IMG/VR virus record: IMGVR_UViG_3300048908_000085
Coordinates: 1 to 37,377 of that record
Origin: a virus
Reading direction: 5' to 3' (one strand)
DNA: 37,377 nt
Made by a program: the position numbers and the translations under genes. Under the pieces are notes generated by a model. The model saw only the letters and a list, made by a program, of their open reading frames with translations, had not been told where the DNA came from and made no database searches. Shown piece by piece: positions 19,488-28,210 of this stretch (position 1 is its first letter; every line of letters begins with the position of its first letter).

Positions 19488-19667
19488 TTACTGGGGCTCT
19501 GGGTGCGGCTTTCCATTTGCGGGTAGCGGCATGTCGTTGTCCAAAGGTACGTTACCCTCGGCCAGCCATGCCAAATATGCGACCCAATCCCTGTTCTCCG
19601 GATCTTGCGGGATAAACGAAAATTCCGGCAAGCGGTAAACGCCGCCAATCCCTTTCATGTAGTTCAT
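19488..19667 (-). CDS. Small tail-fibre-associated protein, 59 aa
   Basis: Frame from the ATG at 19667, overlapping the tail fibre stop (ATGA), to the TAA at 19488. The product contains RLPEFSFIPQDPENRDWVAY followed by L-A-W-L-A-E-G-N and N-D-M-P, a pattern of short proteins encoded after tail fibres, some of which act as fibre chaperones. Coupling with the fibre gene supports such a role; not proven. Confidence 0.6.
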   Translation of the reverse strand: MNYMKGIGGVYRLPEFSFIPQDPENRDWVAYLAWLAEGNVPLDNDMPLPANGKPHPEPQ

Positions 19668-21139
19668 AGTCTTGCGTCCGAATAGATAACGCCAAAGCCA
19701 TCCATGAAGCCATACGCTGCCGAGGCCGGCGAACTAGAACAAGAAATGTTGAACCCAGTTGTCGTAACAGCAAAATACTGGGGGTTGTTCCCTGAGAACA
19801 CGCCAGCCGTAGAGACGTAGCGAATGTTCCCAGGTGCATTCGGTGCCGATATCGTGGGATTGACTCGCTTGAGAGTTTTGAATGGAACGTAAGCTGTCGG
19901 CGCAAGCGAACCGGTGTAATTGCTACAAGCGAAGCCACGTCCCGTCGGGTACGTGCCAGATGAAATATCGACAATCTCGAAGTACCTCTGACAAAGCTCA
20001 ACCTCTAAAACAACAGGCTTGAACTCATATGGGGTGGCCACAGTACCCATTTCAAGCTGGACGTTGCCGAGTGACCACGTAGCGCCAGACGTTGCGGTGA
20101 TTCGCACGGAACCCGCCGCCCTGGTTGACTCGGTAGATTGCCAGATCCCCGTGGCGCCTTCTGAGGAACTACCGCTGCCGATATCGAACACCAACCGCAA
20201 ACCCATCCCATTGGATTGGTTCCAATTGGTATCAGAAGATTGATCGATTGGGACGGTGATTGTCTTTTTTTCCCAGGCGTTTGCTACGTTCACCGTGTAT
20301 GTCGACACATAGGAACGGAAACTTGGGGAGCCGCTGTTCAACAGCGCAATGCTGTACACGCCAGCGATAGACGATTTCACCCAAAAGCTGATGGTGAAGT
20401 AGCCAGGCCACAAGTTCCCCATTCCGAGGCGCACAATATTGACGCCCTCAATCGGCTGGCTGAACCGGTTCTTGTCCCCAGCTGCGGCAACCGATGCGGC
20501 ATTGGACGTGAGGCGAGCGGTACTTGCCGCTACCCGTCCGTACCCAAAATCAGTACCGGAATAGATTTGCGCCGCGGTAATCGATGCGGTACCACCAACA
20601 TGGATTTGCCAGCAATCAGCCGCATATGTGCCTGAGCCAGCCGCTACGACTGGCCCAATAACGGTACCAGACTGCCAAACAGAAAAGGCCCCGTTAATGA
20701 TCATGTTCCGATAGCTGTAAGCTTCCCCACCGAAACCAGTGCCATAGTCGGGGACGTAGGACGAACCGTTCCAGTTCGCCCAACCCAGGCCGATGATATA
20801 GACGGGGCTGCCGACGTCTATCAAGGGCGGCGTTGGATACACAGGCAGCGTCGTCCCAGAGCCGCCGCCACCAGATATGTCAGACTGGGACCAGATCAGA
20901 GCATCATTCGAATCCCTCAACACCCAGGTATATGTAACGCCCGTAGTAAGAAAAACGACCGCTTCCCCCCTGGAGTCCAAGATGATGGGATTCGTGTTGG
21001 CAATTGTGCCGGCAGCATCTTTGTATGTCGTCTGAGGCGTCGTAGTATTGTTGGCATACGTGTACAGCTTTCCGCCGACTAAGGGCTTGCCATAGCTGTC
21101 TACTGCTGCGAACCGCGGGGAGATATACGGAATGGGCAT
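19664..21139 (-). CDS. Tail fibre or tailspike protein
   Basis: A 491-residue late protein. The N-terminus (YISPRFAAVDSYGKPLVGGK) with following ANNTTTPQTTYKDAAG and LDSRGEAVVFL matches the particle-binding head domain seen on many podovirus fibres. A Gly-rich linker near residue 90-96 leads to a beta-rich domain (SYRNMIINGAFSVWQSGT; later GNVQLEMGTVATPYEF), a receptor-binding type arrangement also seen in other phage fibres. No glycan hydrolase motif was recognised. It determines host range. Terminators flank the gene unit upstream (21152) and downstream (19339). Confidence 0.82.
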   Translation of the reverse strand: MPIPYISPRFAAVDSYGKPLVGGKLYTYANNTTTPQTTYKDAAGTIANTNPIILDSRGEAVVFLTTGVTYTWVLRDSNDALIWSQSDISGGGGSGTTLPVYPTPPLIDVGSPVYIIGLGWANWNGSSYVPDYGTGFGGEAYSYRNMIINGAFSVWQSGTVIGPVVAAGSGTYAADCWQIHVGGTASITAAQIYSGTDFGYGRVAASTARLTSNAASVAAAGDKNRFSQPIEGVNIVRLGMGNLWPGYFTISFWVKSSIAGVYSIALLNSGSPSFRSYVSTYTVNVANAWEKKTITVPIDQSSDTNWNQSNGMGLRLVFDIGSGSSSEGATGIWQSTESTRAAGSVRITATSGATWSLGNVQLEMGTVATPYEFKPVVLEVELCQRYFEIVDISSGTYPTGRGFACSNYTGSLAPTAYVPFKTLKRVNPTISAPNAPGNIRYVSTAGVFSGNNPQYFAVTTTGFNISCSSSPASAAYGFMDGFGVIYSDARL

Positions 21140-21151
21140 TTTTTTCCCTGC

Positions 21152-21176
21152 AAAAAAAGCCCCGCATGAGCGGGGC
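21152..21176 (-). terminator. Intrinsic terminator between ejection and fibre genes
   Basis: Minus-strand GCCCCGC-TCAT-GCGGGGC, seven perfect pairs, followed by TTTTTTT. The loop and core equal those of the hairpin at 19339. Confidence 0.8.
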
Positions 21177-21189
21177 GCTGGAGATCTAA

Positions 21190-21363
21190 TTGAGACTTTT
21201 ACTTAGCTTGTGGAAAGCAACTGAAGTTGAGCGCGATTGGCTGATGCGCTGGCGCAAGTCAGGCGGCGGCGAACTTGGTTTCGTTCTGTGGGGAATCGGA
21301 ATCCTCGTTTTGCCAGTCGTGCTAATAGTGTCAGTAGGAGTCGTGATTTGGTCATGGCTATAG
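21190..21363 (+). CDS. Small membrane protein on the opposite strand, 57 aa
   Basis: A plus-strand frame opening at a TTG (21190) with GGAG seven nt upstream and ending at 21363. After a polar N-terminus (LWKATEVERDWLMRWRKSGG) it continues into one long transmembrane segment (LWGIGILVLPVVLIVSVGVV). It fills the only gap between the ejection protein and the fibre genes. The start codon and orientation are unusual for the late region, so it could be an added gene expressed in lysogens. Confidence 0.4.
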   Translation: MRLLLSLWKATEVERDWLMRWRKSGGGELGFVLWGIGILVLPVVLIVSVGVVIWSWL

Positions 21364-21368
21364 TCGCG

Positions 21369-23885
21369 TCACTGCCTGGGAACCAAGCCTTGTAGCCCCC
21401 CCGTAATTCCAGGGGCACTTAGTTGAGTTCGATGCGCAAGCCGCGCTACGTTTTCTGGATTGGTCAGCAATCTGGCTAACAAATTAGCCGTCGCAGCTGT
21501 TCCAGCTATGCCGGCTAACGCAGGTACATTCCCAGTAAATGCGCTTCCGGCAAGCCCGCTACCCATCAATAGCCGGCCAATCGCCGCTCCTGAACCTGAT
21601 GGGTTGGCTAGGTAACGGGAGCCTTCCTTGATGTTGGAGGAAACAGCGGCAAGATTGGCAAGCTCTGATAACAAGTTCTTGTCGCCTGTGCGCCCAAACA
21701 GAGTTTGCTGGGCCTTCGGCGAAAGCTTGTTCCAGTTCGTCAGAAAGCTGCTCGTGCTGAACGCATCACCGGCCTCATTCTGAACACCAGGTGCTGGCCG
21801 GCCCATCTTCTGAATCACCGCCGCGGCCAGATCCTTGCGATTGTCTTTAGGGATCGAATTGACCACCCGGCTTAGGATGGTGTCGCCATCGCGCGAACCC
21901 ATCATCGCTGCATTGAACACCTGCTCAGGCGTGTCTTTGCCGCCAACAACCGACAGGTCATCAATTCGCGTCATCATTTGACGGCTGAACGAGTTCGCAG
22001 CCCGCCATGCATCAGCAGCCTCAGGCCCCGCCTTTTTGGCGGCCTCTCCCAGATCGTTTGATAGCGCAGCGTAAAGCGCCTTCCACTTGTCGCGCGGAAC
22101 ATCGCTAACGAACGTTGTATTGTCTATTTCATTACCAACTAGCGTGCGAAGCTTCTTGATTGCTTCATATGGCAGCGTATTTGTTTTCCGCGCAGCCTGG
22201 ACGCCGTACGGGGTCATCGTCGCATCAAGATCTGCGAGAAGCGCCCGCCCAACACCCTCGATCTTCCCATTTTTGAACATGTTGCCCAGGGCCGGGGCGC
22301 CGTCAAGATCGGCGTTGAGAGTAGCCAGAGCTTCTTTTGTTCGATCCACACGAATCTGGGAATTCTGTGGGATGTACTCATCAAGCTTGCCGTACAAGTT
22401 CGCTTGCTGTTCTCTGACTCCTGCCTTGAATCCTTGCAGCCCTTTGGCCACAGACTCACCGGCCTCAACAGCGCCAGCATTGGGCGAAAGGCGCTGCACG
22501 ATGCCGCCCACCGTCTCGCCGATATCATCAGCTTGATTCCGTGCAGTACTCAGCATGCGGCCCGTTGCGCCAGGCGTTTGAGACAGGCCAGTTTCCAGAC
22601 CTTGAAGTACTGGCCGCTCAGTGACCTGCCCAACGGTAGGCGAAGTGCCCGCGCGTTGGAAGGCCTCCAAATTATTGGCCACAGTTTGGCGCCCTTCCTC
22701 ACCGCCGCGCAGCAGCCCACGTGTAGCAGCTGCGCCACCGTACATAGCCAAGGAAGGAGCCATGCCCCCAACCAGGCCTGCTGCCAATTGGCCAAGAGGA
22801 CCCGCGCCACTCTCTCTAGCGATGCCTGAGGACGCTCCCCCAGTAGCAGCGCTTGCCACTTGCATTGCCGGCTGAGAACTGAGAAGGCTGGCGAATCTCT
22901 GACCTAGCGTAGTAGCGAGTGGATTCACAGCCGATTGCGCCAAGCCAGCTACACCGCCTGCCCCGGCCATCGCACCTGCGGCATCTTGCGCCACACGTTC
23001 GACAGTGTTTTCTGGTTCGGGAAGCCCGATAGCTGACAAGGTGGCGTTGACATCCGCCTTGGGGATATTGGTGCCGAAAAGAGAATTCAAACCTCCGATA
23101 ACGGCGTTTGTGCCCATCTGCGGCAGGCCAGTCAGGCCCGTTACACCGGCGCGCGCCGTCAATCCTACTTGCCGGCCAATGCGATCAATTAGGCTTCGTT
23201 CCTGAGGGGCAGCTGCCGCCTGCATCCGCTGGGCGTCCTGCTGGTTCATGTCGACGCGCAGGCCACGCGGATCGGCAGCAGGCGCGTCATCCCATTGCAC
23301 TTGGGAAATGTCTATCGACGGTGCGGTGCCCTTGACAGACGAGCTAGGCTCGTCCCATTTCACCTGACTCGGGTCAATTTGTGCCACCGGGGCTGCCTCC
23401 GCTGCGGGGATAACGGCATTCAATGCTTGTTCGATAAAGCCCTGGGAGCGCTTAGGCTGCGCATACGGCGATGACGGCAGACTGGCCCATGTTCCGCCAA
23501 GCTTCCCAAATGCGGCGCTTGTGTCGCCTTTCAGAACGTCCTGTAGGGCGCCCGCTCGATTGATCAACTCCAGGGCGGCGATATCCTGGCTGCGCGGGCT
23601 GAAATCCTTCAGGCCCAGCTTGCCAGATACATCATCCCAGGTAGATTTCAGAAACTGATAGGCCCCAGCGGCGCTAGTCTTGTTCGGCTTCCCATCCGTC
23701 TGCGTGAAGGATGCCATCGTGTTCGGATGCGCATCCAAGGAGTCGAATGTGCCGCCACCAAACGCAATGCGGTATGGGTCTGCAATCCTGTCGCCTACCG
23801 TACCCTCTGCCTGCCCGATTACACGCAGGACTTTCTGCACGTTGGGATTTGACAGGTAGCCCGCGAGTTCTTCAGCAGTGGCCAT
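21369..23885 (-). CDS. gp16-like DNA ejection protein with N-terminal lytic transglycosylase
   Basis: An 838-residue virion protein. Residues about 15-150 form a GH104-type peptidoglycan lytic transglycosylase: G-Q-A-E-G-T (catalytic Glu near 27), RIAFGGGTFDSL, AAGAYQFLKSTWDD and TWASLPSSPY. The rest is long, Ala/Gly-rich and helical, with hydrophobic stretches (for example AAGLVGGMAPSLAMYGG) consistent with insertion into the envelope on ejection, as in P22 gp16. It would open the cell wall locally during infection. Third of three consecutive ejection-protein genes. Confidence 0.82.
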   Translation of the reverse strand: MATAEELAGYLSNPNVQKVLRVIGQAEGTVGDRIADPYRIAFGGGTFDSLDAHPNTMASFTQTDGKPNKTSAAGAYQFLKSTWDDVSGKLGLKDFSPRSQDIAALELINRAGALQDVLKGDTSAAFGKLGGTWASLPSSPYAQPKRSQGFIEQALNAVIPAAEAAPVAQIDPSQVKWDEPSSSVKGTAPSIDISQVQWDDAPAADPRGLRVDMNQQDAQRMQAAAAPQERSLIDRIGRQVGLTARAGVTGLTGLPQMGTNAVIGGLNSLFGTNIPKADVNATLSAIGLPEPENTVERVAQDAAGAMAGAGGVAGLAQSAVNPLATTLGQRFASLLSSQPAMQVASAATGGASSGIARESGAGPLGQLAAGLVGGMAPSLAMYGGAAATRGLLRGGEEGRQTVANNLEAFQRAGTSPTVGQVTERPVLQGLETGLSQTPGATGRMLSTARNQADDIGETVGGIVQRLSPNAGAVEAGESVAKGLQGFKAGVREQQANLYGKLDEYIPQNSQIRVDRTKEALATLNADLDGAPALGNMFKNGKIEGVGRALLADLDATMTPYGVQAARKTNTLPYEAIKKLRTLVGNEIDNTTFVSDVPRDKWKALYAALSNDLGEAAKKAGPEAADAWRAANSFSRQMMTRIDDLSVVGGKDTPEQVFNAAMMGSRDGDTILSRVVNSIPKDNRKDLAAAVIQKMGRPAPGVQNEAGDAFSTSSFLTNWNKLSPKAQQTLFGRTGDKNLLSELANLAAVSSNIKEGSRYLANPSGSGAAIGRLLMGSGLAGSAFTGNVPALAGIAGTAATANLLARLLTNPENVARLAHRTQLSAPGITGGLQGLVPRQ

Positions 23886-23887
23886 GA

Positions 23888-25174
23888 TCAGTCCGCGTAT
23901 TCAGTCGTGCCATCGGAGTACTGCACCACTTTTCGGCCGTTCAACGTGCCGGTCCGGGTGACGGTTCGCCCTGCGTTGGGTGACAAAACGCCCGCGGGTC
24001 CAGCGCCAGGCTGCTGGGCCTGGGGCGATACGTTTCCATATTGCTGCTGGTAGGTCGAGTTCAAGCGGCCCTTAGCCCCGTCCACATAGTCGATGATGGA
24101 TTGCAAGCTTTGGCGCATTTGCTCAGTAGACTGCGACTTTCCAAGTGGGGCCAGGTTGTTCTGAAGCAGCTCGTTTTCCTTGTCGGAAATGGCGCCCAAG
24201 GCCCCGCCAGTCTTGGATGCATCTCGCATCGCTTGGAGAACCGTAAAGCCGATCTGTGACTTCAAGTTGCCAAGCTTGTTCTCAACGTCGGCAGCCCCAC
24301 CGCCAGGCATGTTCGGCAGCATCCCCATAACACCGGTAACCCGCGCAAGATTGGGGTCGTTCAGGGCATCAGCCGCGGCAGAGCGCAACCGGTCCATCGA
24401 ACTGAGCGTGCTATCCAATGCCGCCTTCGCTTCAATCGCCTGCCCAGGCTTGGCAACGTCCTTCTTAGCCTGCTCAGATGCGGTTGTCTTCGCGCCGGCC
24501 ACCGCTCCTTGCGTAGTCGGGTCAAACGAAGCCGGACGCAGCGGCTTGCCATCAGGGCCTGTAGCCAGCTTGTAGTTGCCTTTCTTGTCGAACTGGGCAA
24601 TACCCTGATCAGTGAAGACCGCAGCGCCATATCCACCATTGGACTCAAGCTCTGCGCGCTGAGCAGCAGTCATCATCGACTGGTTGATCTGGTCGCGCCA
24701 TTGCTTGTACGCAGCCGGGTCTTGCGGGATCTGCGACAAGCCGCGCTGGCCTTCCTCCGGCGTCAGGATGCCACTTTGTACGCCATTCTGGATGTAGTTG
24801 GCGGCTTCTTGAGGCGTATTGGACACTGCAAATCCCTGCTGCGCCCATTGCTGCTTCTTCATCGCCACAGACGTATCCGTCATCTTGTCCTGACGATCCA
24901 GGCGCTGCTGGGTGCTGGCAAGCTGAGCGTACTGCGGCACGAAATCAGGCGCCACCTGGCCAATTCGGCCCAATGCGCCAGCCTGCAAGCGGCCTTGATC
25001 ATCGAACGCAGTGCCAAGAACGCCGGCAAGCTGATTGCGCTGCTGCATCTGGCGCTCCTGGTCTTGCACTCGGCCCTGGAGCGCGCGCACCTGCAAAGCC
25101 TGCGCCAGCATGTTCTGCGGGCTTTCGATCTGCGGCCCTTGGACCATCAGAGGGATTCGGGTGTCTAGTTGCAT
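23888..25174 (-). CDS. Ejection/internal virion protein, gp20-like position, 428 aa
   Basis: Gln- and Ala-rich helical protein (MQLDTRIPLMVQGPQIESPQ at the start; QGRVQDQERQMQQRNQ next) with long coiled-coil-like stretches and a Pro/Gly/Gln-rich C-terminus ending in a small beta segment (TLNGRKVVQYSDGTTEYAD). Gene order, between a gp7-like and a gp16-like gene, matches P22 gp7-gp20-gp16, whose products leave the virion to form a trans-envelope channel. The assignment rests on position and composition, not on a motif. Confidence 0.65.
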   Translation of the reverse strand: MQLDTRIPLMVQGPQIESPQNMLAQALQVRALQGRVQDQERQMQQRNQLAGVLGTAFDDQGRLQAGALGRIGQVAPDFVPQYAQLASTQQRLDRQDKMTDTSVAMKKQQWAQQGFAVSNTPQEAANYIQNGVQSGILTPEEGQRGLSQIPQDPAAYKQWRDQINQSMMTAAQRAELESNGGYGAAVFTDQGIAQFDKKGNYKLATGPDGKPLRPASFDPTTQGAVAGAKTTASEQAKKDVAKPGQAIEAKAALDSTLSSMDRLRSAAADALNDPNLARVTGVMGMLPNMPGGGAADVENKLGNLKSQIGFTVLQAMRDASKTGGALGAISDKENELLQNNLAPLGKSQSTEQMRQSLQSIIDYVDGAKGRLNSTYQQQYGNVSPQAQQPGAGPAGVLSPNAGRTVTRTGTLNGRKVVQYSDGTTEYAD

Positions 25175-25177
25175 CGC

Positions 25178-26329
25178 TTACCACCATCCGTTAATGCCTT
25201 GACCGCTGCTCAATCCGCCAACCCCTGGGGTTGACTGGAAGCCGCTTCCGTAGCCGCTCTGGCGCATGGCATAGTTGCCCAGCGCATTCGCGGCCGATCC
25301 GATACCCTGATTCCATGCATTGGATTGGCCAACAGTGCCCGCGGCGTTCGCGTTCGCACCTTGTGCCAAGTTGTTGCCTACCTGAGCGCCATAGTTCTGG
25401 CTGACACCAGCAAGCGACGACGCCGCGGATTGACCCATACCTGCCAGCGCGGCCAGCTTGTTGTACTGGTTCGTCTGGTTCGTGTTGAACGTATTGAAAC
25501 CGGTCAAGTAGTCGTTGTTGTATCGGTTATAGGCGTTGCCGTATTCCTGAGACGCAAGTCCAGAACTGAAATTCATGGCGTCTTTCAGCGCGCGCCCGGA
25601 ATTCAGGTTGCCAGTAGCCGCGGCCATGTTCTGCAAGGCCTGATTGCCCTGGTCAAGCCGGAACTGATAGCCCGGATCGACCTGGAAATCCTCCTTGCTG
25701 AATGGCTTGTATTCCTTGAACTTGGCCAGCAAACTGCCAAATAGCGGGTCGTTCTGTTGCTGGGAACGTAGCTTGTCCTGCTCAGCCATGCGGGCATTGA
25801 TGGCCGCCTGCAATCCCGCCTCGTCGATCGACTCAGGCTTAGCCCCTTGAGGATCGGCATACACCCAGTTGGTGTAATTGTTCCCCGCCTCACCGCCACC
25901 GGGGTAGGTAACCTGATAGCCCCATTGTTTGGCTTGCGGGTCATAGCCCCATTGCGCGCTCGAATAGGCACGCGTGGCGGCACTCCCAAGCAGGCTGTTC
26001 AGGTCAGGGGGATTGCCGCTCGTGGCGCCCGTCGTGTACTGGGGCAGCAATTCCTGTCGGATTTGATCCGCGGTCTTGAACGCGCCTGAACCAGACGATC
26101 CGCCACCCAAACCCATGCGATACAGCAACGCCTGCAACCCAGTGTTGCCTGCATCCAGATAGGGCTGGAAATTAGCCGTGTTCTTTTCGTATAGCTCGCG
26201 CTGGAGTTCATTGGCCTCCTGCGCCGCCCGTTCTTGCGAATTGGCGGCCTTCCCGGCGGCGCTGGATGACATGGCACTACCGGCCACCCCAGCAACTGCG
26301 GAACCAACCCCTACTGCTGCTGCGACCAT
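25178..26329 (-). CDS. Ejection/DNA transfer protein, gp7-like position, 383 aa
   Basis: An N-terminal Ala/Gly hydrophobic segment (VAAAVGVGSAVAGVAGSAMS) is followed by a polar helix and a QVDPGYQFRLDQGNQALQNM block with A-T-G-N-L-N-S-G, then an Asn/Tyr/Gly-rich low-complexity C-terminus. This block is typical of podoviral DNA transfer proteins encoded between neck and ejection genes. It probably is a minor virion protein delivered to the cell envelope. First of the three ejection genes. Confidence 0.72.
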   Translation of the reverse strand: MVAAAVGVGSAVAGVAGSAMSSSAAGKAANSQERAAQEANELQRELYEKNTANFQPYLDAGNTGLQALLYRMGLGGGSSGSGAFKTADQIRQELLPQYTTGATSGNPPDLNSLLGSAATRAYSSAQWGYDPQAKQWGYQVTYPGGGEAGNNYTNWVYADPQGAKPESIDEAGLQAAINARMAEQDKLRSQQQNDPLFGSLLAKFKEYKPFSKEDFQVDPGYQFRLDQGNQALQNMAAATGNLNSGRALKDAMNFSSGLASQEYGNAYNRYNNDYLTGFNTFNTNQTNQYNKLAALAGMGQSAASSLAGVSQNYGAQVGNNLAQGANANAAGTVGQSNAWNQGIGSAANALGNYAMRQSGYGSGFQSTPGVGGLSSGQGINGWW

Positions 26330-26330
26330 A

Positions 26331-26786
26331 TCAATCTCCCATCCACATGCTGTAGGTGGTTTCCACGTGAGTAAAGCCCATGGCCTCGAACAGACGCCCG
26401 ATATCCATGTGCGCCTTGGTACCGACGAACCAGCGCTGCACGCCGCGGCGCTTCAGTTCAGCCTGAACGGCTTTGAGAAGAATCACGCCACCACGGCCGC
26501 CGCGTTTGTCCTTGCGCAGGTACAGAATGTCCATGTGACAGGTCAGGCAGGTCTGGTAATGCAGCCCCGGCGCTACAAAGCCGACGAAGTAGCCCACCAG
26601 TTCACCCTTGTCCCTCAGCGTCACGAAAATCACCCCGCCACGAGCGTCCCGCTCCAAATACACGTGGTACTGCGGGTCAAGCGGAACCTTGTCCTTGTTC
26701 AGGGCCAGCTCTTCCCAGTGCAGCGGGAATAGCGGCTTGAGTTCTTCAAGGCGCTCGGTCAAGTTTTCAACGTGTGCGGTCAGCAT
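26331..26786 (-). CDS. GNAT-family acetyltransferase
   Basis: A 151-residue GNAT protein. The acetyl-CoA-binding pattern is visible as LRKDKRGGRGGVILLKAVQA (R/Q-x-x-G-x-G/A type loop), preceded by a beta strand (HMDILYL) and followed by MDIGRLFEAMGFTHVET. It lies 2 nt before the gp7-like gene and 2 nt after the hydroxylase gene in the late operon. Such enzymes occur in several podovirus structural clusters; the substrate may be a virion or host protein. Nothing in the sequence tells which. Confidence 0.82.
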   Translation of the reverse strand: MLTAHVENLTERLEELKPLFPLHWEELALNKDKVPLDPQYHVYLERDARGGVIFVTLRDKGELVGYFVGFVAPGLHYQTCLTCHMDILYLRKDKRGGRGGVILLKAVQAELKRRGVQRWFVGTKAHMDIGRLFEAMGFTHVETTYSMWMGD

Positions 26787-26788
26787 GA

Positions 26789-27370
26789 TTACCTCGGCAG
26801 CCGAATATCGACGACCATGGAGACACGGTCATCCGCGCTGTTGTTCACCACTTCATGCTCCTTGTCGTTGGCGAACCAAAAGCAATCACCGGTATTCATG
26901 TTGACCTGCTCATCATCGCAGCGCAGAGTGGCGCCGGGCAGACCGTGCAGAACAATATGGAACCGCGTGTAGTAGCGTGTCTGTTCCGGCGTATCAGCAT
27001 GCGGGAAGATGCGACCGCCAGGGCACACCTTATTGATCATCACTCGTCCAAGCCGCTCCCCGTTCACGCGGGCCATCAGGTCGAAGATCAATTTGCGGGC
27101 CTCTGGAAGCTTCTCCAGGGCCGGATAATTCACCGCCTCGTACTGGTCATACCCTGCAAGCTGGTTCTGCTTGTAAGCATCGATTTGCTCTTCCGTCAGC
27201 CCTTCCACCTTTTCGGGGAAACGGATCATGATGGTTTCCGTCTGCCCGAAAGGACCTTGCGGGTAGTGCCGCAGGAACGTGTCTTCCTGCCACAAACCAG
27301 GCTGCCGGCGGATTGCGAGCATCAACGGGTTGACGTCCAGGCCATGCGCCAGGAAGTGGAAGTGTCGCAA
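26789..27370 (-). CDS. Aspartyl/asparaginyl beta-hydroxylase-like 2-oxoglutarate/Fe(II) dioxygenase
   Basis: The likely start is the TTG at 27370, six nt after AGAGGAG and just behind the HNH stop (193 residues); a GTG at 27394 would overlap the HNH gene. The fold shows as RVMINKVCPGGRIFPHADTP (iron-binding His-x-Asp), RFHIVLHGLPGATLRCDDE, then K-E-H-E-V-V-N-N-S (distal His) and R-V-S-M-V-V-D-I (2-oxoglutarate Arg). Enzymes of this fold hydroxylate Asp/Asn side chains or related substrates. In the structural operon it may act on a phage particle protein. Confidence 0.82.
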   Translation of the reverse strand: MRHFHFLAHGLDVNPLMLAIRRQPGLWQEDTFLRHYPQGPFGQTETIMIRFPEKVEGLTEEQIDAYKQNQLAGYDQYEAVNYPALEKLPEARKLIFDLMARVNGERLGRVMINKVCPGGRIFPHADTPEQTRYYTRFHIVLHGLPGATLRCDDEQVNMNTGDCFWFANDKEHEVVNNSADDRVSMVVDIRLPR

Positions 27371-27371
27371 A

Positions 27372-27824
27372 TTAAGCTCCTCTGGCGAATTCACCGAAAA
27401 TCAATTCTGCTGCCAGGCAGTACACCTCATGGGCTTCCTCGGCAGTTTTGTAACCACCGAGATTCCTGGTCCTTTTCCCGTTGCGGATGTACGCAACGAA
27501 TTTCCCACGCGCCTTGCTAAAAGAAACCCCCTTAAACCCACTTGAGCTGTCTCGATGACGACGCTGATTCTGTGAGTTTTGGCGGTATGTGGCTGCTCGC
27601 AAGTTTGCAATGCGGTTGTCGGATCTAATGCCGTTGATGTGGTCTAGAACATCAGGTGCCGGAACGCCATAGTGCAATTCCCACGCAGCCCTATGAGCCA
27701 GGACCTGCCGCCCTTTATGGCTCACTAGCACATAGCCGTCTTGGCGATGTGTGCCGGTTGGAATCCCATCCTTAGTAAACGAACCGGTATAGGGGTCGTA
27801 TTCGACTTTTTTCAGGGTACTCAT
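27372..27824 (-). CDS. HNH homing endonuclease with AP2 DNA-binding domain
   Basis: A 150-residue free-standing HNH endonuclease. The HNH core reads LDHINGIRSDNRIANLRAAT, and the following S-S-G-F-K-G-V-S-F-S-K-A-R-G-K-F-V-A-Y-I with L-G-G-Y-K-T-A-E-E-A-H is an AP2-type DNA-binding domain, the usual partner. Such genes are mobile and insert between phage genes without splicing. It lies between the 125-aa virion gene and the hydroxylase, which reuses its last codons as ribosome binding site. Confidence 0.92.
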   Translation of the reverse strand: MSTLKKVEYDPYTGSFTKDGIPTGTHRQDGYVLVSHKGRQVLAHRAAWELHYGVPAPDVLDHINGIRSDNRIANLRAATYRQNSQNQRRHRDSSSGFKGVSFSKARGKFVAYIRNGKRTRNLGGYKTAEEAHEVYCLAAELIFGEFARGA

Positions 27825-27832
27825 AAAGCCTC

Positions 27833-28210
27833 TTAACGGGGAACGAGCGTCAGCGTAGGCGCTACGGTGTAAGCAATCACGGCGCTATCACCGGGATTCA
27901 AATTCAAGAATTGCCCTGCGGATGTCACGGCTAGAGCGAGCGAAGTCGAACCGCGTTGAAACGTCAAAGCGGTCACAGTCCCACCGAACACATGCAGCGA
28001 CACACGGTCAGTTGCTGTGTAGGTCATGGGTGAAGCCGTAATGGCCACCGATGACGTAGCTGTGTCGACCGAATAGGCCTGGCGGATGATCTGCTTGATG
28101 GCCCGGAAAAAGGCCAGCGTCTGGCGAGACTGGAATACCTGGGATTCAGATGCGCCGCTGCGGTCTTCTGCAAATGCAGCGGTATTCGGTAGAAGTTGGA
28201 GTTCATCCAT
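27833..28210 (-). CDS. Hypothetical virion-associated protein, 125 aa
   Basis: The ATG at 28210 overlaps the gp10-like stop (TGATG). The N-terminal half is helical (RQTLAFFRAIKQIIRQAYSV) and the C-terminal half is beta-rich with Thr/Val/Ala repeats (TDRVSLHVFGGTVTALTFQR), like small head or tail decoration proteins. In P22 the next gene would be gp26, the tail needle, but no needle-like coiled coil is seen here. Structural role inferred from position. Confidence 0.55.
   Translation of the reverse strand: MDELQLLPNTAAFAEDRSGASESQVFQSRQTLAFFRAIKQIIRQAYSVDTATSSVAITASPMTYTATDRVSLHVFGGTVTALTFQRGSTSLALAVTSAGQFLNLNPGDSAVIAYTVAPTLTLVPR

Noticed and set aside
19664-21139. Diversity-generating retroelement acting on the tail fibre (as in Bordetella phage BPP-1)
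   Set aside because: No reverse transcriptase gene and no template/variable repeat pair were found in the window.
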